A stretch of 64,000 nt of DNA. Origin: VFZN01 sp050249615 (GTDB lineage Bacteria; Acidobacteriota; Vicinamibacteria; Vicinamibacterales; UBA2999). The DNA lies in contig JBFWQE010000010.1 of assembly GCA_050249615.1 (NCBI GenBank), positions 1 through 64,000 of the forward strand, given 5' to 3'. The notes under the pieces are model-generated. The model was not told where the DNA came from and made no database searches. It worked only from the letters and a program-made list of their open reading frames with translations. The translations under genes and the position numbers were made by a program. Within the stretch, counting starts at the first letter, position 1; every line of letters starts with the position of its first letter. Below are positions 43,557 to 52,452 of the stretch, piece by piece.

Positions 43557-46058
43557 ATGGCACGCGCCGCCGCCGACCCCAACAAGCTCACTGGCCTCAC
43601 CAGCCGCTTCGCCGCGTTCGTCACCGAGCGGCATCCCCTGGCCATCCACGTCGCCCTCGAGGTTTTCGAGGCGGTTGGCGGGAACAAGCTGAAGCCGCGG
43701 GACCATGCCGCCATCGAGGGGCTTCGCGTCCCGTTCCGCCGCGAGCTGGCCCGCCGGCTCTACGACACGCTGAAGGCGCCCGACGGCACCGACCACACCA
43801 CGCCCGGGACGACGGCCGTGAAGCGGATGGAGCAGGCCCGGGCCGAGCTCGCGGAGGCCTGCGACGGGTTCCTGCGCCGCGAGGCCATCGCCGCGTCGCT
43901 GACGAAGGACGAGCGCCTCGAGATCCTTCGCGGCATGGCTCTCACGCGCGCGGTGGACAACCGCCTCAAGCAGTTCTTCATGGCGGGCGAGGTGCGCTGG
44001 GGCGACATGGCGTTCCAGGGCAAGGGCTTCCGCTCGCTCGGGCAGGAGGCCATCTACGCGGCGGGCATCCGCCTGAAGCGTGGGCCGAAGTACCGCGGCG
44101 ACGACGGCTCGTGGCGCGGCGACGTCGTCGCCCCCGTCATCCGTGACATCGGCGTGGCGCTGGCCATGCGACACGATGCCGAGGCCGTGCGCAACATCTT
44201 CACCGCCCAGATGGGCAAGGACGGCCCGCCCATGCACGGCAAGGACCTGCACACGGGCGACTTCGAGTGGGGCGTGCTGCCGGCGACGGCGCCGCTGGCC
44301 ATCGGCTCGCTCTCCACCGCGGGCATGGCGATGGCGTTCTGGCGCGACGGGGCCGAGCGCGTGGCCGTGTGCTTCATCGGCGAGGGCGGATCGTCGCTCG
44401 GCGAGTGGCACGAGGCGATCAACCTGTGCGCGGCGAGGAAGCTCCCGGCCGTCTTCTGCATCGAGAACAACCAGACGGCACTCTCGACGCCGGTGCCCGA
44501 CAACTCCGCCGTGCGTGTCTTCGCCGACAAGGCGGCGGGCTACGGCATCCCCGGCATCTCCATCGACGGCACCGACCCCGACGCGGTGGCGGCCGCGTTC
44601 ACCTGGGCGGCCGAGCGCGCCCGCGCGGGGCAGGGGCCCACCCTCATCGACGTCGTCGCCATGCGCATGTGCGGCCACGCGCACCACGACGACATGCTCT
44701 ACCTGGGCAAGGACCCGCAGCCCTCATGGGAATACCCCGCGCTGCACGAGACCGGCTATGCCAACCGCGAGCTCTACGAGTTCTGGTCGAAGCGCGACCC
44801 GCTGCCGCGCTACGCTGCCACGCTCGAGGCCGAGGGCCTCATCAATCACAAGGAGCTCGACCGCATCAAGCAGTGGGCGCAGGAGCTGGTGGAGCGCGAG
44901 GCGCAGGCCGTCATCGCCATGCCGTGGCCGAAGCCGGAGACGGCCGGCGTCGGTGTCTTCAAGGACGAACCGCGGCGCGTGCGCGTGGAGCCGCTCGACC
45001 CGCCGCGGCGTCTCGCGCAGCCGCTCACCGCGGAGCTGCCGCCGCTCGAGCCCGGTCTGCCCTTCGACAAGAAGGGCAACACCTTCCTCGAGGCCGTCAT
45101 GCTCGGGGTGGGCGATGCCCTCCGCGCGGACCCGCGCGTGTTCGTGTACGGCGAGGACGTGGGCGGCCAGTACGGCAACGCGTTCCTGCTGCTGCGGCCG
45201 CTGCTGAAGGAGTTCGGGGATCGCCTCATCAACTCGCCGCTCGCCGAGAGCGCCGTGCTGGGCGTCTGCGTCGGCGCTGCGCTGGCCGGCCAGCGGCCCA
45301 TCGGCGAGATGCAGTTCAACGACTTCGTCGCCACCGGCTTCAACCAGCTGGTGAACAACGCCGCGAAGATCCGCTATCGCTGGGGCGCCGGCGTGCCGAT
45401 GGTGGTGCGCATGCCGTGGGGAGGGCTCCGCTATGCCGGCCCCTATCACTCCCAGAACACCGAGCCGTGGTTCTACCGCACGCCCGGGCTGAAGATCGTC
45501 GTGCCCTCCACCCCGGAGGACGCCCGCGCGCTGATGGCCTCGGCCGTGGCGGACCCGGACCCGGTTCTCTACTACGAGCACATCTCGCTCTACCGCGAGC
45601 CGCGCGTCAAGCAGGCGCTGCCAAAGGACCCGCCCGCGCCGGGCCGCGTTCCCATCGGCAAGGCCGCGCTCCGGCGCGCCGGCAAGGACCTGGCGATGAT
45701 CTCCTACGGCGCCTACGTCCATGACTGCGTGCGCGCGGCCGAGGCACTCTCGGCCGACGGGATCGAGGCCTCGGTGCTGGACCTGCGGACCCTGTCACCA
45801 CTGGATCGCGAGGCGGTGCTCGCGGTCGCCCGCCACTGCAGCCGCGTGCTCATCGTCCACGAGGACTCGCGGACGGGCGGCATCGGCGAGAGCCTGGCCG
45901 CCATCATCCAGGAGGAGGCGTTCGAGTCGCTGGATGCGCCCGTGCGCGTGCTCGGAGCGCTCGATACGCCCGTGCCCTACTCGCCGCCGCTCGAGGAGGT
46001 GTTCCTGGTGAGCGACGCCGAGATCCTGGCGGCGGCGCGAAACCTGGTGGCGTTCTAG
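43557..46058 (+). CDS. Fused alpha/beta E1 component of a 2-oxoacid dehydrogenase
   Basis: The product has 833 residues. After an N-terminal ~110-residue domain of unclear role, the alpha part shows GQEAIYAAGIRL and the thiamine-diphosphate motif starting at G275 (GEGGSSLGEWHEAINLCA with ENN after). From ~500 the beta part starts (FVYGEDVGGQYGNAF near 532; PIGEMQFNDF; AESAVLGVCVGAAL). Fused E1 proteins of this type decarboxylate branched-chain 2-oxoacids or pyruvate and pass acyl groups to lipoyl E2. No E2 or E3 gene lies nearby. The GDG of classical E1 is GEG here, a conservative change. Confidence 0.9.
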   Translation: MARAAADPNKLTGLTSRFAAFVTERHPLAIHVALEVFEAVGGNKLKPRDHAAIEGLRVPFRRELARRLYDTLKAPDGTDHTTPGTTAVKRMEQARAELAEACDGFLRREAIAASLTKDERLEILRGMALTRAVDNRLKQFFMAGEVRWGDMAFQGKGFRSLGQEAIYAAGIRLKRGPKYRGDDGSWRGDVVAPVIRDIGVALAMRHDAEAVRNIFTAQMGKDGPPMHGKDLHTGDFEWGVLPATAPLAIGSLSTAGMAMAFWRDGAERVAVCFIGEGGSSLGEWHEAINLCAARKLPAVFCIENNQTALSTPVPDNSAVRVFADKAAGYGIPGISIDGTDPDAVAAAFTWAAERARAGQGPTLIDVVAMRMCGHAHHDDMLYLGKDPQPSWEYPALHETGYANRELYEFWSKRDPLPRYAATLEAEGLINHKELDRIKQWAQELVEREAQAVIAMPWPKPETAGVGVFKDEPRRVRVEPLDPPRRLAQPLTAELPPLEPGLPFDKKGNTFLEAVMLGVGDALRADPRVFVYGEDVGGQYGNAFLLLRPLLKEFGDRLINSPLAESAVLGVCVGAALAGQRPIGEMQFNDFVATGFNQLVNNAAKIRYRWGAGVPMVVRMPWGGLRYAGPYHSQNTEPWFYRTPGLKIVVPSTPEDARALMASAVADPDPVLYYEHISLYREPRVKQALPKDPPAPGRVPIGKAALRRAGKDLAMISYGAYVHDCVRAAEALSADGIEASVLDLRTLSPLDREAVLAVARHCSRVLIVHEDSRTGGIGESLAAIIQEEAFESLDAPVRVLGALDTPVPYSPPLEEVFLVSDAEILAAARNLVAF

Positions 46059-46112
46059 GCGGGTTCGCCGGGCCTTCACGCCCGGCCGCTTTCGTTCCGC
46101 GCCCGCCAGCGC

Positions 46113-46118
46113 GACAAT
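46113..46118 (+). promoter_or_regulatory. -10 box 6 bases before the carbonic anhydrase gene
   Basis: GACAAT is followed by six bases and the ATG at 46125; a leaderless mRNA is implied. The -35 region is weak. Confidence 0.4.
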
Positions 46119-46124
46119 AGACGC

Positions 46125-47033
46125 ATGGAAACCAGGGCCTGGAGCAGGCGAGGGCTTGGGGCGGCCGCGCTGGTGGTGGCCGTGGCCGTGGCGGTGGCCG
46201 CGTGCAATCGTGAGGCGCCAACCAGGACTGTGCCGCCCGGCGTTGAACCAGCTGCCCACGCGACACCGCCGCCCGGCACCCGCCCCTCCGTCGCGCCCGA
46301 ACCGCACGATCCGGTCTGGCACTACGAGGGCGAGGAAGGGCCCGGGCACTGGGGCGATCTGAGCCCCGCGTTCGCGGCCTGCCGCGACGGCCGCGCGCAA
46401 TCCCCCATCGACATCGTCCTGCCCGCCCGCGGCGGCCTCACGCCCGCGCTGAAGCTGCAGTTCCCGGCCGCCACGCTCCGCATCGCCCACCACGAGCACG
46501 TCGCCGACGGCATCAACAACGGCCACACCATCCAGGTGAACTACGACGACGGGGACACACTCTTTCTGGGGGACACCGCGTACGAGCTGGTGCAGTACCA
46601 CTTCCACAACCCGAGCGAGCACCTGCTCTCCGGGCGTCGCTTCCCGATGGAGATGCACATGGTGCACCGAGCGGCGTCCGGGGCGCTTGCGGTCGTGGCC
46701 GTCCTCATCGAGGAGGGCTGGCACAACCGCGCGTTCGAGCCGGTGTGGGCCAACCTGCCGCGCACGAAGGGCGTGGAGACGCACTACGAGCACGTGAAGG
46801 TGGACGTCGACGCGCTGCTGCCCGCGGTGCGGACGTCGTACCGCTACGACGGATCGCTGACGACCCCGCCGTGCACCGAGGGCGTGAAGTGGATCGTGCT
46901 GACGATGCCCATCGAGCTGGACACCGCGCAGATCCGGGCCTTCGCCGACATCATCCACGGCAACAGCCGGCCGACGCAGCCCTTGAACGGCCGCACGGTC
47001 GTCGCCGACATGGTGGCGATGACGTCGCGCTGA
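46125..47033 (+). CDS. Alpha-class carbonic anhydrase, lipoprotein
   Basis: The product has 302 residues with a lipobox (VAVAAC, Cys27) and a Pro-rich linker. The alpha-CA core starts WHYEGEEGPGHWGDLSPAF. The zinc ligands are H159 and H161 (YHFHNPSEH) and H178 (MEMHMVH). QSPIDIV and LTTPPCTEGVKW are further hallmarks. It hydrates CO2 in the periplasm or on the outer membrane. It is convergent with the small secreted protein gene at 47064. Confidence 0.95.
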   Translation: METRAWSRRGLGAAALVVAVAVAVAACNREAPTRTVPPGVEPAAHATPPPGTRPSVAPEPHDPVWHYEGEEGPGHWGDLSPAFAACRDGRAQSPIDIVLPARGGLTPALKLQFPAATLRIAHHEHVADGINNGHTIQVNYDDGDTLFLGDTAYELVQYHFHNPSEHLLSGRRFPMEMHMVHRAASGALAVVAVLIEEGWHNRAFEPVWANLPRTKGVETHYEHVKVDVDALLPAVRTSYRYDGSLTTPPCTEGVKWIVLTMPIELDTAQIRAFADIIHGNSRPTQPLNGRTVVADMVAMTSR

Positions 47034-47063
47034 CGCGGGCGCGGGCTGGCAGCCTGCGGGGGG

Positions 47064-47429
47064 CTACTTGCGCTTGCCGGTGAAGTCCGCGGTGCCCATC
47101 CCGTAGTCCAGCATCCCCTTCATCTCGGTGCTGCTGACCTCCGCGCTCATCTTGATGTCGATGGGTCCCTGAGGCGTGTCCACGTTGAATGCGAGCGAGA
47201 GCGTCGTCCCGTTCATCGTGCCCTCCACCGCGGCGTCACCGGTCGGGCCGCTGAAGGTGCCCGTCACCTTCTCGCCGTCCTGCTTGAAGTTGGCGTCGGT
47301 GTCGATGATGCCCTGCGGCCCGTTGATGGTGAGGGTCCAGTCACCGGAGATGTCGTTCTGGGCGGTTGCCGCTGCCGCGCCGAGCGCGAGGAAAAGGGCG
47401 AGGGCGATCGAAGACAGCAGTCGCGTCAT
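47064..47429 (-). CDS. Small secreted beta-rich protein
   Basis: The product has 121 residues with a signal peptide (LALFLALGAAAATAQ). The mature part (ISGDWTLTINGPQGIIDTDA, GEKVTGTFSGPTGDAAVEGT) is a short lipocalin-like or streptavidin-like beta barrel pattern common in Acidobacteria. Function unknown; it could bind small hydrophobic ligands. Confidence 0.75.
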   Translation of the reverse strand: MTRLLSSIALALFLALGAAAATAQNDISGDWTLTINGPQGIIDTDANFKQDGEKVTGTFSGPTGDAAVEGTMNGTTLSLAFNVDTPQGPIDIKMSAEVSSTEMKGMLDYGMGTADFTGKRK

Positions 47430-47525
47430 GGGGTCATGCCTCCAGCGCGCGGAGGATACCACGGAAGAGCTTTCGCCGATCAGCCCCCGGACGCCCGATG
47501 GCCGTGGGCCCGGGGCGGTCCGTCA

Positions 47526-49349
47526 CTACTTCCGGGCCGCCGGCGTCAGCTGCGTCTCGCGCCGCTCGCCGCCCCGCATGTAGACCACCTTTGCCGGCTG
47601 GCCGATCTTCAGCAACTCCAGCGCATAGGTGTAGTCGTAGATGTTCGCGATGGACTGCCCGGCGATCTCGACGATGACGTCGCCCTTCTGCAGGCCAGCC
47701 TGCTCGGCCGGGCCGCCGCCGATGACGCCGCCCAGCAGCAGCCCCTTCACCTCGGTGGCGTAGTCGGGAATCGTGCCGGTGAAGATACGCATGCCGGCGC
47801 GTCCGCCGCCCTGGGTCTTCTGTTCGACCTTGGTGAACTGCGGCGCCTGCTCCAGGTCCAGCAGGCGGCGCGTGATGTCGGTCGCGAACGCCGCGATGCG
47901 GTCCAGGTCCTCGTAGTTGATCTTGTCGGCCGTGTCGGTCGGCTTGTGGTAGTCGACGTGCGCGCCGGTGAAGAAGGCCAGCGAGGCCACGCCCGCCTGG
48001 TTGAAGCTGCTCACGTCGGTCGGCTGGTAGGGATCCTCCTGGAGGATCAGGTCGAAGCCGGCCGCCACATTGGCCTGCTCCAGCATCTTCGGCCACATCG
48101 GGCTGGTGCCCGTCGCCTGCACGGTGAGCTTGTTGTCGGTGGAGCGGCCCACCATGTCGAAGTTCAGGTACGCCGCCATCTCGGCGATGGGGACGGGTGG
48201 CGTGGTGACGAAGTGGTTCGACCCGATCAGCCCGAGCTCCTCCGCCGACCAGAACGCGACGGCCAGGTTGCGCGTGCGCGGCTGCTTCGAGAGCGCCTCG
48301 GCGATGGCGAGCACCGCGGACGTCCCCGATGCGTTGTCGTCGGCGCCGTGATGAATCTGCCCCGCCTGCTCCTTCGACGCAAGCGAGCTGCCGGTGGCGC
48401 CGCGGCCCAGGTGGTCGTAGTGCGCGCCGATGACCACCCACGGTTTGTCCACGGCGGCGGCCGTCATCGAGGCGGGGAAGTAGCCCACGACGTTGTGGCC
48501 CGTCTGCCGCTCGCGCGCCACGTCCGCCTTCACCGTGAGCGTGACGCCAGGCACCTCGAAGCCCGCCACGTGCGGGTTGCCGCTGTCCAGCTCCTTCTGC
48601 ACGGCCTCGAGCGGTTTGTCCGGCACGGCCGCGAAGATCGCCTGCGCGACGTCGCCGTTCGCGCTGGTCGCCACCAGGCCGGAGCCCGCCAGCGCCGTAT
48701 CGAACGTCATCGGGACGATGTTGCCGGCGTTCGGTGACCGTGGGCCGGTGATCACGACCAGCGCCTTCGCGCCACGCTGCCGCGCCGCCTGCGCCTTGTA
48801 CCGCAGATCCGAGTAGCGCGCCACGGCCGCGCGCGTCTGCATGTCCGCGTCCTCGGGAAAGTAGCGGAGCACCACCACGACCTTGTCCTTCACGTCCAGG
48901 CCCTGGTAGCTGTCGTAGCTGAAGTTCTGGTTCGGCGGGACGACGAGGCCGTAACCTGCGAAGACCACCGGGCCGCTCACCTCGCCGTTGTCCGAATAGG
49001 AGAGCGCCATCACCTGCTCGCGGGTGCCGAACGTGCGCGCCGGCGCGCCGTCGCGCTGCACCGTGATGGTGGAGCCCGCGTCCTTCGAGCCCGCGGTGAA
49101 GGAGAACGGCAGGCGGTAGTCGGCCTGGCCGGGCAGCGGCTTTGCGCCCATCCGCTGCAGCTCCTTCACCAAATACTCGGCGGCCAGCTTCTCGCCGGCC
49201 GATCCGGCGAGCCGCCCCTCGAGCTTCGGCGAGGCGAGCACCTCCACGTGCGCGCGCGTTGGCGACCGCACGGCCGCGCCCGTCTGTCCGTGGGCGGCGC
49301 CTGCGGCGAAAAGGAGGGCGAATATGGTCAGGCGAATCGTGAGACGCAT
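47526..49349 (-). CDS. Secreted M28 metallopeptidase with PA and PDZ domains
   Basis: The product has 607 residues; the ATG at 49349 gives a signal peptide (LTIFALLFAAGAAHGQ). A protease-associated domain is inserted at ~100-250. M28 zinc residues are seen in VVIGAHYDHLGRG, HHGADDNASGTSAV, WSAEELGLIGSNHF, LNFDMVGRS and HKPTDTADK. The C-terminal ~95 residues are a PDZ domain (GGPAEQAGLQKGDVIVEIAG). It is an aminopeptidase for extracellular peptides. It lies 36 bases after the propeller gene on the same strand. Confidence 0.92.
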   Translation of the reverse strand: MRLTIRLTIFALLFAAGAAHGQTGAAVRSPTRAHVEVLASPKLEGRLAGSAGEKLAAEYLVKELQRMGAKPLPGQADYRLPFSFTAGSKDAGSTITVQRDGAPARTFGTREQVMALSYSDNGEVSGPVVFAGYGLVVPPNQNFSYDSYQGLDVKDKVVVVLRYFPEDADMQTRAAVARYSDLRYKAQAARQRGAKALVVITGPRSPNAGNIVPMTFDTALAGSGLVATSANGDVAQAIFAAVPDKPLEAVQKELDSGNPHVAGFEVPGVTLTVKADVARERQTGHNVVGYFPASMTAAAVDKPWVVIGAHYDHLGRGATGSSLASKEQAGQIHHGADDNASGTSAVLAIAEALSKQPRTRNLAVAFWSAEELGLIGSNHFVTTPPVPIAEMAAYLNFDMVGRSTDNKLTVQATGTSPMWPKMLEQANVAAGFDLILQEDPYQPTDVSSFNQAGVASLAFFTGAHVDYHKPTDTADKINYEDLDRIAAFATDITRRLLDLEQAPQFTKVEQKTQGGGRAGMRIFTGTIPDYATEVKGLLLGGVIGGGPAEQAGLQKGDVIVEIAGQSIANIYDYTYALELLKIGQPAKVVYMRGGERRETQLTPAARK

Positions 49350-49385
49350 GTCGTGAACCTTCGTGCTTTGAATCAACGTGCGAAC

Positions 49386-50540
49386 CTACTTGCGAGGCCC
49401 CGCCGCCGCGAGCGCCTTCATCGCGTTCTCGTGGTTCCACTGCGCCAGGAAGATCTGCCCCGCGCCGCCGCCAGACCGGCTCGACGTGAAGGCCAGCTGC
49501 TTCCCGTCCGGTGACGGCACCGGCAGGCCGTCGAAGCCATCCGAATAGGTGACGCGCACCGGCTCCTTCGCGCCGGCCTTGTCCACCATGAAGACCTCGA
49601 AGTTCTCGAAGCCCAGCTTGTTCGAGGCGAAGAGGAAGTACTCACCCGACGGGTGCTCGTAGGGCGCCCAGCTCATCGACTTGAAGCTGGTGATCTGCTT
49701 CCTGTCCGTCCCGTCCAGCTTCATCGTCCAGATGTCGGCGATGAGCCCCTGCTCGTCGAAGTGCCGCCAGACGATGCGCTGGCCGTCGTGGGTGAAGAAG
49801 GGGCCGCCGTCGTAACCGGGCTCGGTCGTGAGGCGGCGCTGGTCCGACCCGTCGGCCTTCATGATGTAGATCTCGCCGAAGTAGCTGGGGTCGGTCTCGA
49901 GCTGGTTCTGCTCCTGCGGCGACAGCTGGCGGTTGTACGCGTCGCGCATCGACGAGAACGCAATCCACTGCCCGTCGGGGGAGTAGCTGGCCTCGGCATC
50001 GTAGCCCTTCGCGTTGGTGAGCCGCGTCATCGCGCCGGTCTTCTCCGCGAAGGCGTAGATCTCCATCTCCGGGTCGTAGTCCCACGCGTAGCGGCGCTCT
50101 TTGCCGGAGGCGCGGAAGGCCAGCTCCTCGTCCTGGATCTGCTTCGACTTCGGGTCGTGGTGCGTCGACGCGAAGAGGATCTGGTCGGTGCCTGGGCGGA
50201 AGAAGGCGCAGGTGGTCTTGCCGATGCCCGGCGAGATGCGCCTGGTCTCCCCCGTGGCGAAGTCCAGGACGTAGATCTGGTAGAAGGGGTTCGACGGATC
50301 GCGCTCGCTCTGGAAGACCAGCCGCGTGCCATCCGGCGACCAGTAGCCCTCGCCCGCGCGCCGGCCCTCCACGGTGAGGCGCCGGACGCGGGTCAGGAAG
50401 TCGCGCTCCTGGTTGGCGGCGGGCGCCGCGGCCTGGGCGGCGAGCTCGGCGTGCCGAAGCGCGTCGTCGTCGAACCGCGCGGAGGCGGGGCTGGCCGTCA
50501 GGCCGGCCGCCAGGAACGTCACCAACAATCGCATCGTCAT
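49386..50540 (-). CDS. Secreted TolB-like WD40/PD40 beta-propeller
   Basis: The product has 384 residues, signal peptide at the N-terminus, then PD40 repeats: GYWSPDGTRLVFQSERD, FRPGTDQILFASTHHD, ASYSPDGQWIAFSSMRD, FFTHDGQRIVWRHFDE, VPSPDGKQLAFTSSRSG. Such propellers bind peptides or partner proteins in the periplasm. The start overlaps the VOC gene stop (ATGA, 50537-50540), so the two are coupled. The M28 peptidase follows. Confidence 0.9.
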   Translation of the reverse strand: MTMRLLVTFLAAGLTASPASARFDDDALRHAELAAQAAAPAANQERDFLTRVRRLTVEGRRAGEGYWSPDGTRLVFQSERDPSNPFYQIYVLDFATGETRRISPGIGKTTCAFFRPGTDQILFASTHHDPKSKQIQDEELAFRASGKERRYAWDYDPEMEIYAFAEKTGAMTRLTNAKGYDAEASYSPDGQWIAFSSMRDAYNRQLSPQEQNQLETDPSYFGEIYIMKADGSDQRRLTTEPGYDGGPFFTHDGQRIVWRHFDEQGLIADIWTMKLDGTDRKQITSFKSMSWAPYEHPSGEYFLFASNKLGFENFEVFMVDKAGAKEPVRVTYSDGFDGLPVPSPDGKQLAFTSSRSGGGAGQIFLAQWNHENAMKALAAAGPRK

Positions 50541-51019
50541 CGGGGAGCCTTCAGCAGCGCTCGGATCTTCGTGTTCTGCGGGTCGTCTCGAAACGTCTCG
50601 AACTCGAGGGTGTAACCTTCGGGATCGTACGCCGTGAAGCCCCGGATGGGCAACGACTTCGAGTCGGCCACCGCGCTGCGCATCCTGACCCCCCGTGCGA
50701 CCAGCCAGGCGTGCCACGCATCGACGTCAGCGGTGACGAAGGCCACGGCCACCGGCTTGGTGTCCGAGGCGCGGTGCATGCCGCGCTGCTCGTCCACCAG
50801 CCCGATGAAGGAGGTCGGCGAGGTCTGGTAGACCTTGGCCCAGCCCTGATCCACGGTCAGCGTCAGGCCCAGGATGTCCTCGTAGAAGCGCATCGCGGCG
50901 GGGAGGTCCTTGTAGTAGAGCCAGGTGATGCTGGCCTGGCCCAGGGCGGCCGGTCGCTCCTGGGCGTGAAGGGCCGCCGTAAACAGTCCAGCCACGAGCA
51001 ACGTACGCAGAAACTGCAT
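50537..51019 (-). CDS. Exported VOC-superfamily protein
   Basis: The product has 160 residues with a signal peptide (LLVAGLFTAALHAQ). The VOC fold is visible in ASITWLYYKDLPAAMRFYED (ILGLTLTV next) and FTAYDPEGYTLEFETF. Metal ligand positions appear partly changed. VOC proteins are glyoxalases, dioxygenases or resistance proteins; no substrate is evident. It is translationally coupled to the TolB-like propeller. Confidence 0.87.
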   Translation of the reverse strand: MQFLRTLLVAGLFTAALHAQERPAALGQASITWLYYKDLPAAMRFYEDILGLTLTVDQGWAKVYQTSPTSFIGLVDEQRGMHRASDTKPVAVAFVTADVDAWHAWLVARGVRMRSAVADSKSLPIRGFTAYDPEGYTLEFETFRDDPQNTKIRALLKAPR

Positions 51020-51049
51020 CGAATTCGACCCTTTCGTGCCAGGCCCCGG

Positions 51050-52417
51050 CTACATCAGCGTCTGCGTTCCGGGGCGGAAGCGCATCGCGGCGGCCAGGAT
51101 GCGCTGCTCAGGCCCGCTCACCGTGGGGAACACCGCGACGACGCGGCCGGCGTAGGCGTCCACGCCGTTGTAGTCGCCCACGAACGAAGACGCCGCGCAG
51201 CAGTCGAACGGTTCGACGGGGACCTTGTGGTTGACGAAGGTCTTCCCGCCGTCGAGGCTGCGGGCCAGCGTGACGCCCGTCATGGTGCCCGACAGGCCCC
51301 GCCGGTCGTGAAAGACGATGTTGACGGACCCGTCCGCAGGGTCCACCGCCATCCACGTGAACATCTGCGCCGCCCCCTTCGGGTCGTCGTTCACGCGCAC
51401 CGGCGCGTCCCACGTGCGCCCGCCGTCGCGCGAGGCCAGCAGGAAGACGTCCGTGTCGCCGTTGCGCTCGTCGATGAAGTTCACGTAGATCGTGCCGCGG
51501 CCGGGGCCGGCCGAGAGGTCCACCGCCGTCACCGGCATGCCGTTGTGCCGCGCCACGCCCGGCACGGGGATATCCCAGCCTCCGGTGAGCGTGCCAATCA
51601 CCGTGTCGGCGCCAAACGTCCATCCGCCGTCGTCCGAGCGATCGAACGAGAGCCCCTTCGGGCCGGCCCACACCACGTACACCTCGCCCTTCGGGCCCAC
51701 GGCCGGCACGGCGCCCTCCACCGTGTCGTCGCTGTCCTGCGCGTCGCCCGAGTCGTCCGAGATGCGCAGCGGCGGCTGGAACGATCGCCCGCCGTCACGT
51801 GACCTGGCGAACCAGATGTGCGTGCGGTGCAACGGATCGGCGCTGCCGTATACGTCGAATCGCGTCCACGCCACGTAGATGTTGCTGCGATGCGGCGAGC
51901 TCTCTGCGCGATCCACCACCGTCCACGGCTTGTCCTCGAACGGGATGGCCGTGTTCACGTGATCGACAACGGGCACGGGCGCCTCCCACGTGACACCGTC
52001 GGTGGTCCGCCGCACGAAGATCCCCGTGGACGCGACATCCGGGCGATTCACGCGGATGCCGTCGAAGGCGATGTAGGTGTGGAACGCCGTCCCGTCCCGA
52101 CCGAACACGATCACGTCGTCTCCCTGGACCCGCTTGCCGGGATTGGCGGCCGGCGCCCCCGTCCACGTGAGCCCGCCGTCCGTGGAGACATAGCCCCAGT
52201 TGGTGGAGCGCGGCTGCTGGCCGGGTGCCGTGCTCTGGATGAAGGTGGCGATCACGTGCTCGGGGTTGGTCGGGTTGATGGCGACCGAGGCCTCGGCCGG
52301 CCGGCGAGCATCGGGGGCGCTCACCTGGACGACACGGATCTGCGGTGACGGCTGGGCTGGCGCCCACGTCGACCCCAGGAGAATCATCAGCGCGATGGCC
52401 GGAACGACACGAGGCAT
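51050..52417 (-). CDS. Secreted BNR/sialidase-like propeller
   Basis: The product has 455 residues from the ATG at 52417 with signal peptide. Asp-box-type repeats are present: GYVSTDGGLTWTG, FARSRDGGRSFQ, FDRSDDGGWTFGA, LLASRDGGRTWDA, LARSLDGGKTFV. Sialidase catalytic residues cannot be confirmed, so it may be a binding propeller rather than an enzyme. It is divergent from the PQQ-type propeller with only 35 bases between; both appear to be leaderless. Confidence 0.87.
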   Translation of the reverse strand: MPRVVPAIALMILLGSTWAPAQPSPQIRVVQVSAPDARRPAEASVAINPTNPEHVIATFIQSTAPGQQPRSTNWGYVSTDGGLTWTGAPAANPGKRVQGDDVIVFGRDGTAFHTYIAFDGIRVNRPDVASTGIFVRRTTDGVTWEAPVPVVDHVNTAIPFEDKPWTVVDRAESSPHRSNIYVAWTRFDVYGSADPLHRTHIWFARSRDGGRSFQPPLRISDDSGDAQDSDDTVEGAVPAVGPKGEVYVVWAGPKGLSFDRSDDGGWTFGADTVIGTLTGGWDIPVPGVARHNGMPVTAVDLSAGPGRGTIYVNFIDERNGDTDVFLLASRDGGRTWDAPVRVNDDPKGAAQMFTWMAVDPADGSVNIVFHDRRGLSGTMTGVTLARSLDGGKTFVNHKVPVEPFDCCAASSFVGDYNGVDAYAGRVVAVFPTVSGPEQRILAAAMRFRPGTQTLM

Positions 52418-52423
52418 GGGCAG

Positions 52424-52446
52424 ATTGTATGGGAGGTGCTTACAAT
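52424..52446. promoter_or_regulatory. Divergent pair of TACAAT -10 boxes, each 6 bases from an ATG
   Basis: On the minus strand TACAAT (complement of 52424-52429) is followed by six bases and the ATG at 52417. On the plus strand TACAAT (52441-52446) is followed by six bases and the ATG at 52453. The whole intergenic space is 35 bases, so the -35 regions must overlap the other promoter. Confidence 0.55.
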
Positions 52447-52452
52447 CGCCGC

